64,000 bases of DNA from NCBI GenBank assembly GCA_023134145.1, contig JAGLUW010000018.1, positions 1 to 64,000 of the forward strand, in the 5' to 3' direction. Under the pieces are notes generated by a model that was not told the DNA's origin, ran no database searches, and saw only the letters and a list, made by a program, of their open reading frames with translations. How positions within the stretch are numbered: position 1 is the stretch's first letter; the number at the start of each line of letters is the position of its first letter. This document shows, in pieces, positions 51,390-60,144 of this stretch. Both the position numbers and the translations under genes were made by a program. The stretch comes from Sulfuriflexus sp. Lineage in GTDB: Bacteria > Pseudomonadota > Gammaproteobacteria > AKS1.

Positions 51390-52538
51390 ATGTTTGAGCT
51401 TGATGGTTTTCTCCAGCAGCAGCGCGAGCAGGAACTGTATCGTGCTCGCATAACGTGTGAAGGCGCACAGGGGCCGTTGCAAGTTTGTGATGGAAAGCCA
51501 TTCCTTTCTTTTTGTAGTAATGACTACCTTGGTCTTGCGGCTGATCCTCGTATTGCTGACAGTTTACGTAAGGCAACAGAACAATATGGTGTGGGTAGTG
51601 GTGCGGCACATTTAATTAATGGCCACACCTCAGCACACCATGCACTTGAAGAAGAGCTTGCAGAATTTACAGGACGTGAAAGAGCATTATTATTCTCCAC
51701 AGGTTATATGGCCAACCTCGGTGTGGTCAGCGCGTTAGTCGGACGTAATGACGAAGTGGTTGCGGATAAATTAGTGCATGCCTCGTTGATTGATGCAGCA
51801 AAATTATCAGGTGCAAAGTTAAAACGTTATCAACATGCTGATGTTGCATCCTTGGCATCGCGATTAGAAAAGCCAATCACATCAAAAAGACTCGTTGTTA
51901 CCGACGGTGTTTTTAGTATGGATGGAGATATCGCACCATTACCTGAAATCATTAACAAGATCGGCGATAGTAAAAATACAGCGACTCTATTGGATGATGC
52001 GCATGGCATCGGAGTGTTGGGTCAACACGGCCGTGGTTGCGTTGAGCATTTTGATTGCAACAGTGATGTTGATATTTTAATGGCAACCTTGGGTAAGGCA
52101 TTTGGTACCTTTGGTGCCTTTGTCGCGGGTAGCGAAGAATTAATCGAAACACTCATTCAATCCGCACGCAGTTATATTTTTACTACAGCGATGCCCGCAG
52201 CAATTGCCGAGGCAACTCGTACCAGTTTGAAAATTGTACAAACTGAGAATGAACGTCGAGAAAAGTTACAACAATTAATTAAACAATTCAGAGCTGGTGC
52301 GCAGCAATTAGGATTAAGGCTGGCTGATTCCATAACACCTATTCAGCCTATTATTGTTGGTAGTGCAGAACAGGCTGTAAAAATGAGCAAGGCATTAGCT
52401 GATAAGGGTATCTTGGTCAGCGCGATTAGACCGCCTACTGTTCCGGCTGGCACGGCACGCCTGCGGATTACATTTAGTGCAGCACATAATGAAAAACAAG
52501 TGGAAGAGTTATTGTCTGCATTGGAGTCGTTAGTATGA
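51390..52538 (+). CDS. bioF: 8-Amino-7-oxononanoate synthase BioF
   Basis: BioF is a PLP enzyme that condenses pimeloyl-ACP with L-alanine. The PLP-binding lysine lies in T-L-G-K-A-F-G-T-F-G, and L-L-D-D-A-H-G-I-G-V-L-G and S-N-D-Y-L-G-L are typical. Length 382 aa. The gene starts 2 nt after the bioB stop and its end overlaps bioH by 4 nt, so the operon is tightly coupled. Confidence 0.96.
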   Translation: MFELDGFLQQQREQELYRARITCEGAQGPLQVCDGKPFLSFCSNDYLGLAADPRIADSLRKATEQYGVGSGAAHLINGHTSAHHALEEELAEFTGRERALLFSTGYMANLGVVSALVGRNDEVVADKLVHASLIDAAKLSGAKLKRYQHADVASLASRLEKPITSKRLVVTDGVFSMDGDIAPLPEIINKIGDSKNTATLLDDAHGIGVLGQHGRGCVEHFDCNSDVDILMATLGKAFGTFGAFVAGSEELIETLIQSARSYIFTTAMPAAIAEATRTSLKIVQTENERREKLQQLIKQFRAGAQQLGLRLADSITPIQPIIVGSAEQAVKMSKALADKGILVSAIRPPTVPAGTARLRITFSAAHNEKQVEELLSALESLV

Positions 52539-53341
52539 CAATGCTGCACTCAGTTGTTTACGGTGAAGATGAAACATCAAAACCAGAGTTGGTGTTGCTG
52601 CATGGCTGGGGTGCACACAGTGGTGTTTGGCAAACTGTTTTGCCTATCTTACAAAAAGATTTTCGCGTGACCTGTATAGATTTACCCGGCCATGGCAATA
52701 GCCCTGCGCTTGCTGATAACGGTATTGATAGCTGGGCAAAAGCGGTATTGGAAGTGGCTCCTGAAAAATCGACCTGGCTGGGTTGGTCGCTTGGAGGCCT
52801 TATTGGTCAACGTGCGGCCTCGATGGAGGAGGCTCGCTTTGAAAGACTAATATTACTTTCTTCGACGCCTAAATTTGTAGCATCAGAAGGATGGCCTGAA
52901 GCTGTCGATGAAAAAACATTTCAAGAATTTTATGCCGAGGTAATCCGTGAACCAAGCGTAAGTTTATTGCGCTTTATAGCAATACAAACGCGCGGCAGTA
53001 AAACCGCGAGTGAAGATAGTCGTGTGTTGCGTAAAACATTATTGAATCCTGCACCAAAGCCCGAAGCATTGGATGTGGGTATGAAGTTGTTACTTGCAAC
53101 TGATTTACGCGAAGAATTAAATGAAATTTCGTGTCCTGTTTTAGTTCTGGGTGGAGAAAGAGATAGCTTGGTACCAAAGAAGGCCTTATCAGTTATTAGT
53201 AAACTGTTTGTAAATGCGAAATACAACGTAATTAAAAGGGCGGGCCATGCACCGTTTCTTTCTCATCCAAATGAATTTTCTCAGGTGTTAACTAATTTTT
53301 GTTTTAGAAGTAATGCAGAAAAACATAAGGAAGCGAAGTGA
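52535..53341 (+). CDS. bioH: Pimeloyl-ACP methyl ester esterase BioH
   Basis: BioH removes the methyl group that BioC adds, freeing pimeloyl-ACP for BioF. It is an alpha/beta hydrolase: L-L-H-G-W-G, the nucleophile in G-W-S-L-G-G, an acid in G-G-E-R-D-S-L-V-P and His in R-A-G-H-A-P-F-L-S-H-P. Length 268 aa. It overlaps bioF at the start and bioC at the end by 4 nt each. Confidence 0.94.
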   Translation: MTMLHSVVYGEDETSKPELVLLHGWGAHSGVWQTVLPILQKDFRVTCIDLPGHGNSPALADNGIDSWAKAVLEVAPEKSTWLGWSLGGLIGQRAASMEEARFERLILLSSTPKFVASEGWPEAVDEKTFQEFYAEVIREPSVSLLRFIAIQTRGSKTASEDSRVLRKTLLNPAPKPEALDVGMKLLLATDLREELNEISCPVLVLGGERDSLVPKKALSVISKLFVNAKYNVIKRAGHAPFLSHPNEFSQVLTNFCFRSNAEKHKEAK

Positions 53342-54201
53342 ACGATCTGACTTCATACAAACAACGGGCTGTGCAAAAGTCATTTGGCAATGCGGCAAAG
53401 ACCTATGACGAAGCGGCTGTCTTACAACGTGAAGTTGCAACACAGATGCTTGAACGACTTGATTATATTAAAGCGAGTCCAAAACGTATTTTAGATTTGG
53501 GTTGTGCAACTGGCGAATATTCAGCGCGTCTTGCGAGGATTTATAAAGGTGCGCAAGTTATTAGTTTGGATATTGCCGAACCGATGTTAAAAGAAGTGCG
53601 TCGTCGTTCTACTTGGTTACGTCCGCTTCGCCGAGTCTGTGGTGATATACAAAATTTGCCGATTGCAGATCAATCTATTGATTTTATTTTTTCTAGTTTA
53701 GCTTTGCAATGGGTCGGTTCATTGGATGCGGCATTTAGTGAATTTCGGCGCGTACTGAAACCCGGTGGCTTTGTACTATTTTCTACTTTTGGTCCAGATA
53801 CATTAAAAGAATTACGTGCTAGTTGGGCCGAGGTTGATAAAGAGCCACACGTACATAATTTTATCGACATGCATGATATTGGTGATGCCATGTTACGCGC
53901 AGGTTTGTCGCAACCGGTTATGGATGTTGAAACACTGACCTTAACGTATAACGATGCCTATGCATTGATGCGCGAACTTAAAAATATTGGTGCACATAAT
54001 ATTGCGCAGCAACGAAATAGAAACTTAACAACTAAAACACGCCTCAAAGCCGTTGTCAGTGCTTATGAACAATTTCGCAGCGATGGCGTATTGCCCGCTA
54101 GTTATGAAATTGTTTATGGTCATGCATGGTGTGATGAAAGCAAAGTAGGTGACATGAGTAATGGCGTTAGCATTGACAGTTTGCGTGGTTCACTTACATG
54201 A
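53338..54201 (+). CDS. bioC: Malonyl-ACP O-methyltransferase BioC
   Basis: BioC methylates malonyl-ACP to disguise it as a fatty-acid primer, starting pimelate synthesis. The SAM motif is I-L-D-L-G-C-A-T-G-E-Y near residue 51; the start contains V-Q-K-S-F-G-N-A-A-K-T-Y-D-E-A-A, and V-L-K-P-G-G-F-V-L-F-S-T-F-G-P-D-T-L-K-E-L is the family signature. Length 287 aa. The start codon is GTG at 53338, overlapping the bioH stop. With BioH it gives the classical BioC-BioH route. Confidence 0.95.
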   Translation: MNDLTSYKQRAVQKSFGNAAKTYDEAAVLQREVATQMLERLDYIKASPKRILDLGCATGEYSARLARIYKGAQVISLDIAEPMLKEVRRRSTWLRPLRRVCGDIQNLPIADQSIDFIFSSLALQWVGSLDAAFSEFRRVLKPGGFVLFSTFGPDTLKELRASWAEVDKEPHVHNFIDMHDIGDAMLRAGLSQPVMDVETLTLTYNDAYALMRELKNIGAHNIAQQRNRNLTTKTRLKAVVSAYEQFRSDGVLPASYEIVYGHAWCDESKVGDMSNGVSIDSLRGSLT

Positions 54202-54878
54202 AGGGTTACTTTATAACGGGCACGGATACGGGCGTGGGTAAAACATTGTGTGCGGCAGGTTTACTCGAGGCGTTTAAGCAGCAGGGTAAAACAACTATTG
54301 CGATGAAACCGGTTGCTAGTGGTTGCGAAGAAACCTCAGAAGGTTTGCGTAATGAAGATGCGCTGTTGTTAATGCAACACATGACAGCAGAGGCCAGTTA
54401 CGAAGAAGTTAATCCATATACCTTTGTACCACCCATGGCGCCGCATTTGGCAGCAGTTCGTGAAGGACTCACTATTAATAGTGAACCTTTAGTTAAGCAA
54501 GCCAGGCAGCTTTCAGATCGTGCTGATTGTATTGTGATTGAAGGGGCAGGTGGTTGGTTAGCACCGTTAAATGAAACACAAAGCTTTGCTGATCTTGCGA
54601 AGCAGTTTGAGATTCCTGTGATCCTTGTTGTTGGTATTCGATTAGGTTGTTTGAACCATGCCTTATTAACAGTTGAAAATATGCAGCAACGAGACGTGTG
54701 CATTGCAGGCTGGATTGCTAATGCCGGTTTACCTGAAACAGATGATTGCATGGATATTGAAGAAAATATTGCCAGTCTGGTTTCGCGTATTGCTGCACCA
54801 TTATTGGGCACCGTCCCACAAATAGCAGATAAAAACATTGTAAAAATAGCTTCTCTTCTCGACGTCTCCAGTCTGTAA
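54198..54878 (+). CDS. bioD: Dethiobiotin synthetase BioD
   Basis: BioD closes the ureido ring of dethiobiotin using CO2 and ATP. The P-loop is T-G-T-D-T-G-V-G-K-T (about 7-16), followed by M-K-P-V-A-S-G and E-G-A-G-G-W-L-A-P-L. Length 226 aa. It overlaps bioC by 4 nt and is the last gene of the operon; no strong terminator follows. Confidence 0.96.
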   Translation: MKGYFITGTDTGVGKTLCAAGLLEAFKQQGKTTIAMKPVASGCEETSEGLRNEDALLLMQHMTAEASYEEVNPYTFVPPMAPHLAAVREGLTINSEPLVKQARQLSDRADCIVIEGAGGWLAPLNETQSFADLAKQFEIPVILVVGIRLGCLNHALLTVENMQQRDVCIAGWIANAGLPETDDCMDIEENIASLVSRIAAPLLGTVPQIADKNIVKIASLLDVSSL

Positions 54879-54919
54879 AAAATCTTATTTCACAGTTATT
54901 TTGTGGTTTTAAATAGTAA

Positions 54920-54974
54920 CCATGACAACGTCATGGGTATACCCCTTTGATTCGTGCGTGTATATGTGTCATGG
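54920..54974. promoter_or_regulatory. Dyad operator candidate with extra half-site
   Basis: CCATGAC-AAC-GTCATGG (54920-54936) is a perfect 7-bp dyad, and GTCATGG occurs again at 54968-54974. Repeated half-sites near a probable promoter region suggest a transcription-factor site; the factor is not identified. Confidence 0.4.
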
Positions 54975-55112
54975 TGCGTCTCAAGTTAAGACTTGGTATA
55001 AGAAAAAGTATATAAGTCATTGCTAATATGAGTATTTATGAGGCTCTCATTCAAAGATTCTATTAGCGCGCTTTTGGGGCATGATTTAGTATGCTCGTGC
55101 TAAATTTAAGGG

Positions 55113-55137
55113 GTGAACCTGATGGTCTGTGGTTCAC
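55113..55137 (+). other. Leader hairpin
   Basis: GTGAACC and GGTTCAC form a 7-bp stem around an 11-nt loop about 150 nt before ctaC. There is no U-run after it. It could be an operator or an RNA structure in the 5' leader. Confidence 0.4.
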
Positions 55138-55288
55138 GGGAGTGGGCAGCGGGTCAGAAATGGCTTATTTAACTGCCTAGAATGGAATTATTCCCCCACA
55201 CTTAGCGGTAAATAAAGAAGGCGGCATTATAAAGCTGCCCGTGTATATACCGAATTTAATGTAATTATAACTATAGAGAGAGTGGAGC

Positions 55289-56449
55289 ATGTCCGTACGT
55301 AAACTGAAACAGGCAGTGATTGCGCTGTTCAGCTCAGTCCTGGTCATGACATCGAGTCATGCGTGGGCTGCTGAAATTAGCAGTCTTAATTTACGCAAAG
55401 GTGTCACTGAGGTGAGCCGCAATGCATACGATCTGCATATGATTGTATTGTGGATTTGTGTTGTCATTGGTGTTGTCGTATTTGGTGCGATGATTTATTC
55501 AATGTTCGCGCATCGTAAGTCTAAGGGTGCTGTTGCAGCGAGTTTCCATGAAAGTCATAAAGTGGAAGTTCTTTGGACTGTCATTCCTTTCATCATTCTT
55601 ATTGCTCTAGCTATTCCAGCTACTAAGAACTTGTTATTAATCGAAGATGCCAGCAACCCTGACATGACGATTAAAGTGACATCGTATCAGTGGAAGTGGC
55701 AGTACGAATATATGGATGGTGATGCTGAGGGCGTGAAGTTCTTCAGTTCATTGGACAAAGCTAGTAATGATGCCCGCGCGATGAATTCTGGTATTGATGT
55801 AACAAAGGTTGCTCACTACTTAAATAATGTCGACAATGAACTCGTTATCCCTACCGGCAAAAAAGTACGTTTCCTGATTACGTCAAATGATGTTATCCAT
55901 TCTTGGTGGGTACCTGACTTTGGCTTCAAGAAAGATGCTATTCCAGGTTACATCAATGAAGCATGGACACTTGTTGAAGATGCCGGTACTTACCGCGGTA
56001 AGTGTGCAGAGCTTTGTGGTAAAGACCACGGCTTCATGCCAATTGTTGTTGTCGCTAAAGAAGAAGGCGATTACAAAAAATGGGCTGCTGCGAAAAAAGC
56101 TGAAGCTGACGCTGCTGCGGCTGCCGCATCAAGCGACAAGACCTGGAGTAAAGCTGAGTTAATGGCTAAGGGTGCTGCAGTTTACGGCACTAGCTGTGCT
56201 GCTTGTCACCAAGCTAATGGCGAAGGTACAGGTCCATTCCCACCACTTAAAGGTAGTGCTCTTGCGACAGGCCCAGCGGCTGGTCACATCGATATCGTTG
56301 TTAATGGTAGTAAGACTAACCCATTAATGGCTGCATACGGTGCACAGCTTAATGACCTCGACTTGGCTGCAGTGATTACTTACGAGCGTAATAGCTGGGG
56401 TAATGATGCAGGTATCGTACAACCTAAAGACGTTAAGGCTGCCCGCTAA
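55289..56449 (+). CDS. ctaC: Cytochrome c oxidase subunit II with fused cytochrome c (caa3 type)
   Basis: Subunit II receives electrons at the CuA centre. A signal peptide (1-28), two membrane helices (about 48-73 and 93-112) and the CuA domain are present, with His204, Cys239, Glu241, Cys243, His247 and Met250 as ligands. A Lys/Ala-rich linker leads to a C-terminal cytochrome c domain with C-A-A-C-H at 303-307, so the oxidase is of caa3 type. The length of 386 aa fits. GGAG stands very close to the ATG, with GAGAGAG further upstream. First gene of the oxidase operon. Confidence 0.96.
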   Translation: MSVRKLKQAVIALFSSVLVMTSSHAWAAEISSLNLRKGVTEVSRNAYDLHMIVLWICVVIGVVVFGAMIYSMFAHRKSKGAVAASFHESHKVEVLWTVIPFIILIALAIPATKNLLLIEDASNPDMTIKVTSYQWKWQYEYMDGDAEGVKFFSSLDKASNDARAMNSGIDVTKVAHYLNNVDNELVIPTGKKVRFLITSNDVIHSWWVPDFGFKKDAIPGYINEAWTLVEDAGTYRGKCAELCGKDHGFMPIVVVAKEEGDYKKWAAAKKAEADAAAAAASSDKTWSKAELMAKGAAVYGTSCAACHQANGEGTGPFPPLKGSALATGPAAGHIDIVVNGSKTNPLMAAYGAQLNDLDLAAVITYERNSWGNDAGIVQPKDVKAAR

Positions 56450-56478
56450 AGCGGTGCGCGTTTCTGGAGAATAAAATT

Positions 56479-58053
56479 ATGAGTACAGCTCACGCAGAAC
56501 ACGAACACCACGGCGCGCCTAGCGGTTTGCTACGTTGGGTGTTTACAACCAACCATAAAGATATTGGTACTTTGTACCTATGGTTTGCATTTGCCATGTT
56601 ACTAGTCGGTGGTTCATTCGCGATGGTTATCCGTCTTGAATTACTCCAACCTGGTATGCAATGGGTAGATCCAAACTTCTTTAACTCAATGACAACCATG
56701 CATGGTTTGATCATGGTATTTGGTGCCATTATGCCGGCCTTCGTTGGTCTCGCTAACTGGCTTGTACCAATGATGATTGGTGCACCGGATATGGCATTGC
56801 CTCGTATGAACAACTGGAGTTTCTGGATTCTGCCATTCGCAGGCACCATGTTACTTTCTACTATGTTCATGGAAGGCGGCGGTCCTAACTTCGGTTGGAC
56901 TTTCTACGCACCACTTTCAACTACCTATGCACCAGCAAGTACTGACTTCTTCATCTTTGCTGTGCACATGTTGGGTTTCTCGTCCATCATGGGTTCTATT
57001 AACATCATCGCAACTATCATGAATATGCGTGCTCCTGGCATGACACTCATGAAAATGCCTCTGTTCGTATGGACTTGGTTAATTACTGCCTTCTTATTGA
57101 TTGCAGTTATGCCAGTACTTGCAGGTGCGGTAACCATGATGTTGACTGATCGTAACTTCGGCACGTCATTCTTCGACGCCGCTGGCGGTGGTGATCCGGT
57201 ATTGTTCCAGCACGTTTTCTGGTTCTTCGGTCATCCTGAAGTTTACATTATGATTCTTCCTGCATTCGGTATCGTTTCGCAGATCATCCCAACTTTTGCT
57301 CGTAAACGTTTGTTTGGTTACAGCTCAATGGTATACGCGACTGCATCAATTGCATTCTTGTCATTCATTGTTTGGGCTCACCATATGTTTACAGTCGGTA
57401 TGCCAGTTGCAGGTGAGTTGTTCTTCTTATACGCAACCGTATTGATTGCTGTACCAACCGGTGTGAAAGTCTTTAACTGGGTCGCAACTATGTGGCAGGG
57501 TTCAATGACTTTTGAATTACCAATGAAATGGGCACTGGCATTTGTCATCCTGTTCACTATCGGTGGTTTCTCAGGTTTGATGCTCGGTATTGCTCCAGTT
57601 GATTTCCAATACCATGATACTTACTTTGTTGTTGCTCACTTCCATTACGTACTCGTAACCGGCGCATTGTTCTCAATTATTGCGGCAGTATATTACTGGT
57701 TACCAAAATGGACTGGACACATGTACAGCGAAAGCCTAGGTAACTGGCATTTCTGGACATCGATTGTATTCGTTAACATTACCTTCTTCCCGCAGCATTT
57801 CTTGGGTCTAGCAGGTATGCCTCGTCGTATTCCGGATTACAATGCAGCCTTTGCTGACTTTAACTTCATGTCTAGTATCGGTGCATTTGGTTTTGGTCTT
57901 GCGCAATTATTGTTCTTGGCACTTGTTATCAAGTGTATCAAGGGCGGTGAAAAAGCAACTGACCAAGTATGGGAAGGTGCAGAAGGCCTGGAATGGGAAA
58001 TCCCATCACCAGCTCCTTACCACACCTTTGCAGAAGCGCCAGAGGTTAAATAA
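56479..58053 (+). CDS. ctaD: Cytochrome c oxidase subunit I
   Basis: The catalytic subunit reduces O2 at the haem-CuB centre and pumps protons. About twelve membrane helices can be counted. The hallmarks are W-F-F-G-H-P-E-V-Y-I (CuB His and the cross-linked Tyr), V-W-A-H-H-M-F-T-V-G and V-V-A-H-F-H-Y-V-L (haem ligands). The E-in-helix-VI motif G-H-P-E-V-Y marks an A-type oxidase. Length 524 aa. It lies 29 nt after ctaC and before a hairpin that may separate expression levels. Confidence 0.97.
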   Translation: MSTAHAEHEHHGAPSGLLRWVFTTNHKDIGTLYLWFAFAMLLVGGSFAMVIRLELLQPGMQWVDPNFFNSMTTMHGLIMVFGAIMPAFVGLANWLVPMMIGAPDMALPRMNNWSFWILPFAGTMLLSTMFMEGGGPNFGWTFYAPLSTTYAPASTDFFIFAVHMLGFSSIMGSINIIATIMNMRAPGMTLMKMPLFVWTWLITAFLLIAVMPVLAGAVTMMLTDRNFGTSFFDAAGGGDPVLFQHVFWFFGHPEVYIMILPAFGIVSQIIPTFARKRLFGYSSMVYATASIAFLSFIVWAHHMFTVGMPVAGELFFLYATVLIAVPTGVKVFNWVATMWQGSMTFELPMKWALAFVILFTIGGFSGLMLGIAPVDFQYHDTYFVVAHFHYVLVTGALFSIIAAVYYWLPKWTGHMYSESLGNWHFWTSIVFVNITFFPQHFLGLAGMPRRIPDYNAAFADFNFMSSIGAFGFGLAQLLFLALVIKCIKGGEKATDQVWEGAEGLEWEIPSPAPYHTFAEAPEVK

Positions 58054-58068
58054 TAGCTATATAATTTT

Positions 58069-58090
58069 CCGATAGCAGAAATGCTATCGG
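58069..58090 (+). other. Intercistronic hairpin after ctaD
   Basis: CCGATAGC and GCTATCGG form a perfect 8-bp stem with a 6-nt loop, extendable by four weaker pairs on each side. It has no U-run. It lies between the stop of ctaD and the 34-codon assembly ORF, where it could stabilise the ctaCD part of the mRNA or reduce read-through into the assembly genes. Confidence 0.6.
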
Positions 58091-58113
58091 GAAGTTTCTG
58101 TTATTAAAGAATT

Positions 58114-58218
58114 ATGGAAAATAGACAGCAAAAAAGAGCAGTTATAGTCGTTGGGTTACTAGCATTGTTAGCACTTGGCTTCTACGTAGGCTTTATTTTA
58201 CTTGTCGCTTTTCGATGA
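58114..58218 (+). CDS. Cytochrome oxidase small assembly protein (34 aa)
   Basis: A 34-codon frame encodes a basic N-terminus (M-E-N-R-Q-Q-K-R) and one membrane helix (about 9-31). Such tiny single-helix proteins, called cytochrome oxidase small assembly protein in genome annotations, occur between ctaD and ctaG in many beta- and gammaproteobacteria. Its stop codon overlaps the ctaG ATG by 4 nt (ATGA), which supports translation. It is easily missed because of its size. Function beyond location is inferred. Confidence 0.75.
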   Translation: MENRQQKRAVIVVGLLALLALGFYVGFILLVAFR

Positions 58219-58799
58219 ATGAAGACCAGCAGCAGAAAAATAAACGACTAGCAGGGAAGTTATCGTTATCGGCAGTGGCCATGGTGGTTTTTGCCATAGT
58301 CGCTTTACCAGCGCTGTATAATTTGATTTGCAATATAACCGGTTTAGATGGACGTACCGGTCGTATAGAGAAAGAACAAGCATTGGCAACGCGACCTGAT
58401 AAAACTCGGGTAATAAAAATAGAATTTGATGCTAATGTGAATGGTGACTTGCCATGGGAATTCAAAGCGCTGACAAGGCGTATTGAGGTTCACCCTGGTG
58501 AAGTGGCAACAGTATCGTATTATGCGAAGAACTTGAGCAACAGAACGATTGTGGGACAAGCAGTACCGTATGTCACACCGATTAAAGTTGCGAAGTATTT
58601 TAATAAAACAGAATGTTTCTGTTTTTCGCAGCAGAAGTTTGGCCCAGGTGAAGACAAAGAAATGCCATTACGGTTTATTGTCGATCCAGATTTGCCAAAG
58701 GATGTGAATACGATAACGTTGTCTTATACGTTCTTTGATACAAAACAGAGCGGAGTGGAGGAGGATTCAGCGAAAGCTGAAAATGCTACACCGCAATAA
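58215..58799 (+). CDS. ctaG: Cytochrome c oxidase assembly protein CtaG (Cox11)
   Basis: Cox11/CtaG delivers copper to the CuB site of subunit I. There is one N-terminal membrane helix (about 17-37), then the periplasmic Ig-like domain with the copper-binding motif E-C-F-C-F (about 133-137), preceded by P-Y-V-T-P and followed by P-L-R-F. Length 194 aa. The start overlaps the small assembly ORF by 4 nt. Confidence 0.95.
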   Translation: MNEDQQQKNKRLAGKLSLSAVAMVVFAIVALPALYNLICNITGLDGRTGRIEKEQALATRPDKTRVIKIEFDANVNGDLPWEFKALTRRIEVHPGEVATVSYYAKNLSNRTIVGQAVPYVTPIKVAKYFNKTECFCFSQQKFGPGEDKEMPLRFIVDPDLPKDVNTITLSYTFFDTKQSGVEEDSAKAENATPQ

Positions 58800-58888
58800 T
58801 AAGGGCTTCGGCTCAATAATGATAAACGTCGATGCAATTGCAGATGACGCAACAGATTTGTAACATTAAAGTTAGAGAGGATAATAGT

Positions 58889-59782
58889 ATGTCTCAAGCA
58901 AGCGGTAGCTACTACTTACCGGAACCAAGCAAGTGGCCAATCATTGGCTCTATTGGTATGTTCACTATGTTATTTGGTTTCGCTAGCTCGTTGTCTGATA
59001 AGACTCCTATCATGGGCGAAGGTGACTTGACCATGATGTATATCGGTATGGCGATTATCATCTTCATGCTGTTTGGTTGGTTTGGCCAAGTGATTCGTGA
59101 AAGCGAAAGTGGTGCTTACAACTCACAAGTTGATACCTCATTCCGTATGGGCATGATGTGGTTCATCTTCTCAGAAGTGATGTTCTTCGCAGCCTTCTTC
59201 GGTGCGCTTTACTACATTCGCACATTGTCTGTGCCATGGTTAGGCGGTGCTGATAACAATCTAGCGACTAACACTTTCTTATACGACGGTTTCGTACCAT
59301 CATGGCCATTAAATGTAATGCCGGATGCGGCTGCTGGTGGTTATAGCGTATTTAAGGAAACCATTGGTGCTTGGGGTATCCCAGCGTTGAATACTGCTTT
59401 ATTACTGACTTCTGGTGTGACGTGTACATTGGCACATTGGGCGCTGAAGAAAGGTAACCGCACTGGTTTAACATTCTGGTTGTTCGCTACTGTTGTCTTA
59501 GGCTTCGTCTTCGTTGGTTTCCAAGCTTACGAATACATTCACGCTTACTCAATTGGCTTGAAGTTATCTTCAGGTGTATATGGTTCAACCTTCTTCATGT
59601 TGACTGGCTTCCACGGTTTACACGTAACGATTGGTGCAATTATGCTGACAGTTATGATGTTCCGTTCAATGAAGGGTCATTTCACAGATGAAAATCATTT
59701 CGCATTTGAAGCTGCCGCTTGGTACTGGCACTTTGTAGATGTTGTTTGGTTAGGTCTGTTTATCTTCGTTTACGTACTTTAA
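58889..59782 (+). CDS. ctaE: Cytochrome c oxidase subunit III
   Basis: Subunit III stabilises the core and supports proton pumping. Seven membrane helices are predicted. W-F-I-F-S-E-V-M-F-F-A-A-F-F, T-G-F-H-G-L-H-V and the end A-A-W-Y-W-H-F-V-D-V-V-W-L are the family marks. The ATG at 58889 (AGAGAGG upstream, M-S-Q-A-S-G-S-Y-Y-L-P-E-P) is preferred; the frame is open 19 codons further but without support. The length is 297 aa. A strong terminator follows. Confidence 0.96.
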   Translation: MSQASGSYYLPEPSKWPIIGSIGMFTMLFGFASSLSDKTPIMGEGDLTMMYIGMAIIIFMLFGWFGQVIRESESGAYNSQVDTSFRMGMMWFIFSEVMFFAAFFGALYYIRTLSVPWLGGADNNLATNTFLYDGFVPSWPLNVMPDAAAGGYSVFKETIGAWGIPALNTALLLTSGVTCTLAHWALKKGNRTGLTFWLFATVVLGFVFVGFQAYEYIHAYSIGLKLSSGVYGSTFFMLTGFHGLHVTIGAIMLTVMMFRSMKGHFTDENHFAFEAAAWYWHFVDVVWLGLFIFVYVL

Positions 59783-59803
59783 ACGAAACTAAAGAAGATA
59801 CAA

Positions 59804-59836
59804 AAAAGGCGCTGTCTTTACTGACAGCGCCTTTTT
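59804..59836. terminator. Bidirectional intrinsic terminator
   Basis: AAAGGCGCTGTC and GACAGCGCCTTT form a 12-bp stem with a 6-nt loop, flanked by A-runs and T-runs so it can end transcripts from both sides: ctaE (plus) and the DUF2909 gene (minus). Confidence 0.92.
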
Positions 59837-59861
59837 ATTTGTACAGTACGAAAAGAAAGTT

Positions 59862-60071
59862 TTACGGACCGTATGGGCTAGGGTTGGGTTGTATATAGCC
59901 TAGTTTGACTAATACCATCAATATGCCAAACAGTACCACTGACGCACCGACACGGAGACTTAGGGCTTTAACGGTACGAGTGCTCTTACCTTTATCGGTA
60001 ACCATGTAACGCATAGCGCTGAATAGGGCGAAGACGATGCCAGCTAAAATGGCGAGTACAATAATTTTCAT
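59862..60071 (-). CDS. DUF2909 family membrane protein (69 aa)
   Basis: A twin-helix membrane protein with hydrophobic segments at about 3-22 and 44-61 and a basic loop between them (T-D-K-G-K-S-T-R-T-V-K-A-L-S-L-R). The DUF2909 proteins regularly sit in cytochrome oxidase loci of gammaproteobacteria, here between ctaE and SURF1 but on the opposite strand, also a common feature. A role in oxidase assembly is guessed from context. Confidence 0.88.
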   Translation of the reverse strand: MKIIVLAILAGIVFALFSAMRYMVTDKGKSTRTVKALSLRVGASVVLFGILMVLVKLGYIQPNPSPYGP

Positions 60072-60144
60072 TCTGCTATATCTCTAACTTTAATGTACGC
60101 ATAGTATACGCGTATTCGATTTTCAGACACAGCTTGAGAGCATC

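Larger units (their letters stand above)
54879..55288 (+). other. 410-bp leader region before the cytochrome oxidase operon
   Basis: There is no coding frame worth reporting. It contains a 7-bp dyad at 54920-54936 with a third half-site at 54968-54974, several -10-like boxes (TATAAG near 54997 and 55011) without good -35 partners, a 6-bp inverted repeat ATTTAG/CTAAAT near 55084-55106, a 7-bp hairpin at 55113-55137, and GGCGGC/GCTGCC around an 8-nt loop near 55220-55240. The length and structure suggest regulated expression and a structured 5' leader for ctaC. Confidence 0.5.
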
